From JBEBSD01 sp040394475 (GTDB taxonomy: Bacteria > Bacteroidota > Bacteroidia > Cytophagales > Spirosomataceae), in contig JBEBSD010000047.1 of NCBI GenBank assembly GCA_040394475.1, positions 1-49,468 on the forward strand: a stretch of DNA of 49,468 bases, in the 5' to 3' direction. A program made the position numbers and the translations under genes. Of the stretch, positions 43,732 through 49,468 are shown one piece after another (positions within the stretch are counted from its first letter, which is position 1; the number at the start of each line of letters is the position of its first letter). The notes beneath the pieces are model-generated. The model searched no databases and was not told the origin of the DNA. It worked only from the letters and a program-made list of their open reading frames with translations.

Positions 43732-46700
43732 ATGCCGGGAAATTGCGGTGGTCAGTTGTATTTGCGAAAACGATGGTGTTGGCTATTGGCAGGGGTGTTT
43801 GTGTATTTGCTGATGGACAGTCGCGTCGCAGTCGGTCAGCACGCGGGAATGCTCTTTAAGCGGTTCAGCATCGAAGACGGATTGACGTCTGTCAATTGCA
43901 TCCTCAAGGACAGGGCAGGTTTTCTGTGGTTTGGGGGCGCGAACGGTCTATACCGTTTTGACGGCCATGGCTTCAGGATATTTGCGCACGATCCGAAGGA
44001 TTCTACCAGTATCAGCAGCGACAATGTGCTCTGTTTGTATGAAGATGACCGGGGTAAGCTGTGGGTAGGGACGATGAACGGCGGTCTGAATCAGTTTGAT
44101 CCGGTAAAGGAGAAGTTTATAAGGTATCTGCACCGGTCAGCGGATCCCTCGACCGTCAGCAGCAATCGCATCAATACGCTTCAGGGAGACAGCCATGGCA
44201 GCTTATGGGTGGGTACCATGGGGGGAGGTCTGGACCGTTTCGATTACCGTACGGGCACCTTTACGAACTACAGACACGATCCCGGTGCCATCGGAAGCCT
44301 GAGCAATAATGACGTTTTTGACGTAATGGAAGACCGGCAGGGGAACATTTGGGTTACGACCAATAAAGGAAACCTGGACAAGCTGGAGGCGGACAGCCAG
44401 TCCTTTGTCCATTTCTCCTACAGCGACGCCCTGTATCGGGGCGGGCGCACCGGTCAGCGAATGATAGAGGATGACAACGGGAAAATATGGATAGGAACCG
44501 AAGGGGACGGTTTGTTCAGCTTCGACAAAACCGCTCATACGTTTGAACATTTCATCGCCGGACATGGCAAAGGCCGGTTAAGCAATAATGTCATTACGGA
44601 TCTTCAGCAAAAAAAACCGGGAGAAATCTGGCTGACAACAGACGGCGGGGGGCTAAATCACCTGGATGTTGCCGCAAACTATTTTACCAGTTACTCCCAC
44701 AGGATTTACGATCCCCACAGCCTGAGCAACAACTCCTCGTATTGCCTGCTCATGGATGAGAAGGGGGCGCTCTGGCTGGGGATGGGCGACGGTTCCGTGA
44801 ATGTATCCGAAAAGCATCCTTTTACCGTGTATAAAGCCTCGACTTCCGGAACGGATAATCTGAGTTTCAATGTGGTAGTTTCACTGGCGCTGGATCAGCG
44901 CGACAACCTTTGGATCGGAACAGGAGGGGGAGGATTGGATAGAATGAGCCTGAAAACAGGGGCTTTTACCAATTATCGCCATAATGCTTCCATTGCCGGG
45001 AGTCTCAGCAGTAATATCGTACTCTCCCTTTGCGCCGACAAAACCGACCATTTATGGATCGGCACCTTCCTGGGGGGACTGGATCAGCTGAATCCGAAGG
45101 CCGCCCGCTTTAACCACTATAGAAATGAAAAAGATCAGGCGAATAGTCTTACGCACAATCATGTATTTGATGTAATTGAAGGGGCTGATGATGAGCTCTG
45201 GATAGCCACCCACGGCGGAGGACTGGACTGCTACCACAGGAATACCAATCAATTTATTCATTTCCGGAATGACCCGGAAGTGAAGGGAAGTCTGACCTCG
45301 GACCGGGTATTGTGCCTTTTAAAAGACAGGGGAGACAATATCTGGATAGGTACGCTGGACGGCGGGCTTCTGAAATGGAACCGTACCGGGAAGGTATTTG
45401 ACGCGTATAATTTCAGAGATCCGGAAGAAGCCAATTTACGGGAATACCCCATACACCACCTGATGCAGGACGCAGAAGGCAACATCTGGGTAGCAACCGG
45501 AGGCAATGGTTTGGTAAAACTGGATCCTTCTTCGGGGAGTATGACGGCCATTACGCGTAAGACCCGTCCCGGTAGCAATGCCGTTTATGGTTCCATCCAG
45601 GATGACCAGCGGAATATCTGGATGAGTACCAACAGAGGGATTATGCGTTATTCACCCTGGAATGAAAGCATAACGGTTTTTAATACCTCCGATGGATTGC
45701 CTACCAACGATTTCGAATCAGGGGCCATTGTAAAGGCAAAGGACGAATTGTTTTTCGGAAGTAAAAACGGGCTGGTTGCGTTCAAACCCCATACGATAAA
45801 GACCGCGCAGGAAGAATCGAAGGTGATGATCACTGAACTGAGGATTTTTAACAAACCGGTAGCGGTAGGCGAACAACTGGAAGGGACTATTCCCCTGGAG
45901 CAATCTACACTATATGCTGATCAGATCACACTTCCATATAACTGCAATAATTTTTCGTTTGAATTTGCCGCGCCGGGCAGCGCGAATCCCGAAAAGGTGA
46001 GGTACGCCTACCAGCTGGAAGGGGCATTGGATCGTTGGATCGAGGTGGACGCCAATCAACGGCTGGCCACCTTTTCAAACATCAGCCCGGGAGAATATAC
46101 GTTCAAGGTCGCCACAATCCGCGACGACGGTGCTGTCAACCCGGGCGCCACGAGTCTTTTAGTGAAGATCCAGCCTCCGCTCTGGCAGACCGGCTGGGCT
46201 TATCTGTTGTATCTGACTGTACTGGCTTTCGTAATCTATTTTATCAATTCCGAAGTCCGGAAAAGGATCAGGCTGAAGGGAGAATTGAAGGCAGAGAAAT
46301 ACCTCCATGAAAAAGATATAGAGCTTTATATCTCCAAGATTAATTTGTACACCAATATCTCCCATGAGCTCCGCACTCCTCTGACGCTCATTATAGGTCC
46401 TTTAGAGAGACTCATGGGGTTAACATCCGCGGGCAGCCGTGATTTTCACCAGTTAACGGTGATACACCGCAACTGCCAGAAGCTCCTGCAAATGGTGAAC
46501 CAGCTGCTGGATTTCAGAAAGATAGAAGCGGGTCAGGTTACCCTGCAGGTGCAGGAAACCAGGCTAGTGGAATTTGTCAGCCAGCTGCTCATTCCTTTTG
46601 AAGAGCTGGCTGCCCATAAAAATATCCAGCTGGTTTCCGGGTACGATACGGAAAATGTCCCGGTTTGGCTGGACAGGCAAAAGATGGAGATTATCCTCGT

Positions 46701-47898
46701 CAATCTACTTTCCAATGCGTTGAAGTTTACGGCTGAAGGCGGAAAGGTTACCCTGAAAGTAAGTGTTGAAAACCGTAAAGATACCGGCAAAGAGGAGGTT
46801 GTTGTAGCAATAGAGGACACCGGCAGGGGGATTCCGGATGATCAGCTAACGCACATCTTTGACCCTTTTTACCAGGCCAGCAACCATGGGAATACGTTTG
46901 TCCGTGGAACGGGTATCGGGTTATCCATCACCAAATACCTGATTGAATTGCACAAGGGCAGCATCCATGCTTCGAGCAGGCTGCACCACGGCTCTGTGTT
47001 CGGAATCAGGTTTCCTGCGCAAATGGAAGCGTATCCGCCCAAGGAGCGGAGGGCGACCGGCTCCGGAGAGGGGCACGGAATGCTTCCCCACTTGCGAAAC
47101 CGCTTTCAGCCTGCCCGTGAAGAAACCCGGATCCTGGCAAAAGCTTCCCTGCCGCAAATGCTGATTGCCGAGGATAATGATGAATTAAGAGCGTTTATAA
47201 AAAGCGGCTTTGCGGACCATTATGAAATTATGGAAGCCCCGGACGGGTTGAAAGCCCTCAATAGGGCGTTGGACACCATTCCGGATATCATTATAATGGA
47301 CGTAATGATGCCGGAACTAAATGGCATTGAAGTTTGCGGCAAGCTGAAAAAAGATGAGCGGACGTCGCATATCCCCATCATCATGCTGACCGCAAAAACT
47401 TCGGTACACCATCAGTTCGAAGGCCTGGCCTCGGGCGCTGATGATTACATTACCAAACCTTTTAATTTTGATTTGCTCAGCACGCGGGTGCTCAACCTGC
47501 TCGAGTCGAGGAGAAAGCTTCGGGAGCGGTATTCACAGCAGTTTTTACTGAAACCCAAAAACATCGTTATCGATAATCCCAATGCCCTCTTTTTGCAGCG
47601 TGTTATCCGTGTTATAGAGGAAAATATGGCCGAGCCTGATTTCAATGTAGAGCTGCTTGCCCGGGAAATCGGTATGAGTCATTCTGTTCTGTACCGAAAG
47701 GTGGTGGCGCTGACCGGCAAGCCGATCAATGATTTTATTAAGTCAATCCGCTTGCAACGGGCGGCGCAGTTGCTGAAGCAGAGTAATCTTCAGATCGTTG
47801 AAATAAGCGACAGGGTCGGTTTTTCAAATTCCAAATATTTCAGCACCTGCTTTAAAGCCGAATTCGGAAAAACACCCAGTGAATACGCGGCCATTTAA
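43732..47898 (+). CDS. Hybrid two-component system sensor/regulator (HTCS 2)
   Basis: 1388 residues. A signal or anchor segment (WCWLLAGVFVYLLMDSRVAVGQ) is followed by about fourteen Reg_prop propeller repeats (FLWFGGANGLYRFDG, LWVGTMNGGLNQFD, LWIGTFLGGLDQLN), a Y_Y_Y domain (~690-770) and a membrane span at ~822-842. The kinase has H878 in NISHELRTPL, NALKF, DTGRGIP and GTGIGLSI; the receiver has D1190 in IIMDVMMPEL and K in YITKPF; a C-terminal AraC-type helix-turn-helix ends in KTPSEYAAI. It senses a breakdown product in the periplasm. Its divergent position with the NAGPA-like gene makes that operon the likely target. Confidence 0.95.
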   Translation: MPGNCGGQLYLRKRWCWLLAGVFVYLLMDSRVAVGQHAGMLFKRFSIEDGLTSVNCILKDRAGFLWFGGANGLYRFDGHGFRIFAHDPKDSTSISSDNVLCLYEDDRGKLWVGTMNGGLNQFDPVKEKFIRYLHRSADPSTVSSNRINTLQGDSHGSLWVGTMGGGLDRFDYRTGTFTNYRHDPGAIGSLSNNDVFDVMEDRQGNIWVTTNKGNLDKLEADSQSFVHFSYSDALYRGGRTGQRMIEDDNGKIWIGTEGDGLFSFDKTAHTFEHFIAGHGKGRLSNNVITDLQQKKPGEIWLTTDGGGLNHLDVAANYFTSYSHRIYDPHSLSNNSSYCLLMDEKGALWLGMGDGSVNVSEKHPFTVYKASTSGTDNLSFNVVVSLALDQRDNLWIGTGGGGLDRMSLKTGAFTNYRHNASIAGSLSSNIVLSLCADKTDHLWIGTFLGGLDQLNPKAARFNHYRNEKDQANSLTHNHVFDVIEGADDELWIATHGGGLDCYHRNTNQFIHFRNDPEVKGSLTSDRVLCLLKDRGDNIWIGTLDGGLLKWNRTGKVFDAYNFRDPEEANLREYPIHHLMQDAEGNIWVATGGNGLVKLDPSSGSMTAITRKTRPGSNAVYGSIQDDQRNIWMSTNRGIMRYSPWNESITVFNTSDGLPTNDFESGAIVKAKDELFFGSKNGLVAFKPHTIKTAQEESKVMITELRIFNKPVAVGEQLEGTIPLEQSTLYADQITLPYNCNNFSFEFAAPGSANPEKVRYAYQLEGALDRWIEVDANQRLATFSNISPGEYTFKVATIRDDGAVNPGATSLLVKIQPPLWQTGWAYLLYLTVLAFVIYFINSEVRKRIRLKGELKAEKYLHEKDIELYISKINLYTNISHELRTPLTLIIGPLERLMGLTSAGSRDFHQLTVIHRNCQKLLQMVNQLLDFRKIEAGQVTLQVQETRLVEFVSQLLIPFEELAAHKNIQLVSGYDTENVPVWLDRQKMEIILVNLLSNALKFTAEGGKVTLKVSVENRKDTGKEEVVVAIEDTGRGIPDDQLTHIFDPFYQASNHGNTFVRGTGIGLSITKYLIELHKGSIHASSRLHHGSVFGIRFPAQMEAYPPKERRATGSGEGHGMLPHLRNRFQPAREETRILAKASLPQMLIAEDNDELRAFIKSGFADHYEIMEAPDGLKALNRALDTIPDIIIMDVMMPELNGIEVCGKLKKDERTSHIPIIMLTAKTSVHHQFEGLASGADDYITKPFNFDLLSTRVLNLLESRRKLRERYSQQFLLKPKNIVIDNPNALFLQRVIRVIEENMAEPDFNVELLAREIGMSHSVLYRKVVALTGKPINDFIKSIRLQRAAQLLKQSNLQIVEISDRVGFSNSKYFSTCFKAEFGKTPSEYAAI

Positions 47899-48126
47899 GG
47901 TTCCTTTTTACACCGCTTCCCTCATCAACACCGCATTTTGCCGGAACTTGCAGGCTTATCGTTTGGCTAAAAAGTAGTATTTTTACCATCGCCGGACTCT
48001 TGGCCGGCGCCTGTCACCCGCTATTTTTCGGTGAGCGTCTCCCTTGCAAGAGGAGGGACAGCCTACTAATTTTACCCAAAAGGGAATTCCCGGTAATACG
48101 CTTGTCGTTTAAATCCTGAAAAGCAG

Positions 48127-49251
48127 ATGGAGAGAAGAACATTTTTAAAAAGAGCAGGGTTAGCGGCTGTCGGTGTAACCGCATCGTCGGCTGTTTCGGG
48201 CTTTGCTACAGATTTTTCAACAATAGAAACAATGGAACAATTTAAAAATTCGGAAACACACAAGCGGTTCAGACCGCAAAACAAAATCGGTTTTGGTGGT
48301 GTGGCGTTGGGCAATGGATTTAACCACAATCCCGACATCCAATGCCTGCAAACCATGGAAGCGGCATGGGACGCTGGGGTACGGTTTTACGATACGTCAC
48401 CCTGGTACGGTTTGGGAATCAGCGAACGCAGGATGGGGATGTTCCTGAAAGACCAGCGGCGGGAAGACTTTGTGGTGTCGACAAAAATCGGCCGTATACT
48501 GCATCCGCATGACGATTTCAGAATGGAACACGGATTATGGAAAGGGAGACTGAATTTTTCGTACCAATATGATTACACGGCGGGAGGGGTTCGCAAAAGC
48601 ATTGAGGACAGTTTGCAGCGCCTGGGCATTTCGTCGTTGGATATTGTTTTTATCCACGACCTGTCGCCGGATAATGGCGATATGAAAGCGGACTGGGTAA
48701 ATTACTTTGACATAGCCGCCAAAGGCGCTATGCCCGAATTGACCAGGATGCGCGAGGAGGGCCTGATCAAGGCCTGGGGATTTGGGGTGAACACCATCGC
48801 CCCGATTTTAAAGGCGATCGAAGTCGCTGACCCCGATATTTTTCTTTCGGCTTGTCAGTATTCACTGATCCATCACAAGGATGATTTGAACCAGCTATTC
48901 CCAAAATTGACTGACAGGGATATTTCAATCGTGGTAGGAGCTCCTTTGTGTGGTGGTTTCCTATCGGGCAAAGACCGGTATTTGTATGGAAGCGGCTTTC
49001 CGGCAGGCGTGAAAGAGAAATTGGCCGCATTGCAGCGTGTAGCCGCTAATCACAGCGTCGATCTAAGAACTGCAGCATTGCAATTTTCCGCGGCTCCCGA
49101 TGTGGTTTCTTCCGTCATTCCAGGTGCCAGTAACCCGCAGCAGGCCAGGGAAAACGCAGCCTCTTTTGCCGCCCGTATCCCGGCAGGTTTCTGGGAGGAA
49201 CTGAAACATGAAAACCTGATCGAAGCAAATGCTCCGGTACCGCAATCGTAG
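48127..49251 (+). CDS. Tat-exported aldo/keto reductase
   Basis: 374 residues with a twin-arginine signal (MERRTFLKRAGLAAVGV). The aldo/keto reductase tetrad is complete: D89 and Y94 in RFYDTSPWYG, K120 in VVSTKIGR and H177 in IVFIHDLS. A nucleotide-phosphate region is seen near SSVIPGASNPQQ. The sequence resembles D-threo-aldose/L-fucose dehydrogenase-type members, so it may oxidise an aldose in the periplasm with a pre-bound NAD(P). It follows HTCS 2 by 228 bases on the same strand; whether it belongs to locus 2 is not certain. Its start gives an intact RR motif. Confidence 0.85.
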   Translation: MERRTFLKRAGLAAVGVTASSAVSGFATDFSTIETMEQFKNSETHKRFRPQNKIGFGGVALGNGFNHNPDIQCLQTMEAAWDAGVRFYDTSPWYGLGISERRMGMFLKDQRREDFVVSTKIGRILHPHDDFRMEHGLWKGRLNFSYQYDYTAGGVRKSIEDSLQRLGISSLDIVFIHDLSPDNGDMKADWVNYFDIAAKGAMPELTRMREEGLIKAWGFGVNTIAPILKAIEVADPDIFLSACQYSLIHHKDDLNQLFPKLTDRDISIVVGAPLCGGFLSGKDRYLYGSGFPAGVKEKLAALQRVAANHSVDLRTAALQFSAAPDVVSSVIPGASNPQQARENAASFAARIPAGFWEELKHENLIEANAPVPQS

Positions 49252-49269
49252 GTTATGGAAAGGCGACCC

Positions 49270-49468
49270 TGAGTTGGGGGGGGGGGGGGCGCCCGCCGCG
49301 CCGGCCCTGGCGGGTCAGGTGGCATAACCCCAAAACAGGGCCAACACCCCAACGCCGGGGCCCCGCTAAAACGCTGCGGGGTACACCCCGGCACCCCCAG
49401 GTTTGTGTTTTACCGGGGGGTGGGGGGTTTCCCCCCTCGTGAGAGTTCGGTAGACGGGACTGATTGGG
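49270..49468. other. G/C-homopolymer-rich end of window
   Basis: The last 200 bases contain a run of 14 G (49276-49289) and many short G or C runs (for example GGGGGG then CCCCCC near 49416-49436), with a much higher GC content than the rest. No gene, repeat or RNA is recognisable. It most likely reflects unreliable sequence at a contig end. Confidence 0.5.

Noticed and set aside
1..49468. tRNA, rRNA, insertion sequences or integrases
   Set aside because: No cloverleaf or rRNA sequence, and no transposase or integrase protein or terminal inverted repeats, were recognised; the only trace of mobility is the AbiE remnant.

Overview
The window looks like a chromosomal glycan-utilisation region of a Bacteroidota bacterium, most likely a Cytophagales member of the Dyadobacter/Spirosoma kind (inference). 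The signs are two SusC/SusD pairs, an ECF sigma/FecR pair, two one-piece hybrid two-component sensors, C-terminal type IX secretion (T9SS) sorting domains with the YPNPA signature, lipoprotein signals followed by acidic residues, and almost no Shine-Dalgarno sequences.

Layout. 1-256 holds the 5' end of a leftward gene that leaves the window; 421-2067 is a secreted FG-GAP/VCBS repeat protein. From 15875 back to 2153 everything is on the minus strand and reads as locus 1: ECF sigma factor, FecR anti-sigma, SusC with an N-terminal STN signalling domain, SusD, a type I sulfatase, an endonuclease/exonuclease/phosphatase-fold enzyme, a PHP-fold phosphoesterase, a Tat-exported Gfo/Idh oxidoreductase, a Tat-exported TIM-barrel sugar isomerase and a small S1/P1-like protein. 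15978-16280 holds the eroded remains of an AbiE-type toxin-antitoxin pair. 16305-22576 is a mixed stretch: a serine hydrolase lipoprotein, an alpha/beta hydrolase lipoprotein and a large right-handed beta-helix T9SS cargo protein.

Locus 2 covers about 22906-47898 and has a hybrid sensor-regulator at each end. Rightward genes are sensor 1, a PKD lipoprotein, SusC and SusD. Leftward genes are a 1696-residue multidomain T9SS protein with a phosphodiester glycosidase (NAGPA-like) domain, a phage-tail-fibre-like secreted protein, a GH89 alpha-N-acetylglucosaminidase and a 621-residue lipoprotein of unknown family. Sensor 2 diverges from the 1696-residue gene. A Tat-exported aldo/keto reductase follows at 48127-49251, and the last ~200 bases are G/C homopolymer-rich and look like a poor contig end.

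How it may work together (inference). In locus 1, substrate sensed by the STN-type SusC would be relayed through FecR to the sigma factor, and sulfate and phosphate esters would be removed before oxidation/isomerisation of the sugar or cyclitol in the periplasm. In locus 2, GH89 (alpha-GlcNAc hydrolysis) sits with an NAGPA-like domain (cleavage of alpha-GlcNAc-1-phosphodiesters), which points to a glycan with alpha-GlcNAc in glycosidic or phosphodiester linkage. The most novel element is a roughly 430-residue domain that I do not recognise, present once fused to the NAGPA-like enzyme and once as the stand-alone lipoprotein encoded after GH89.
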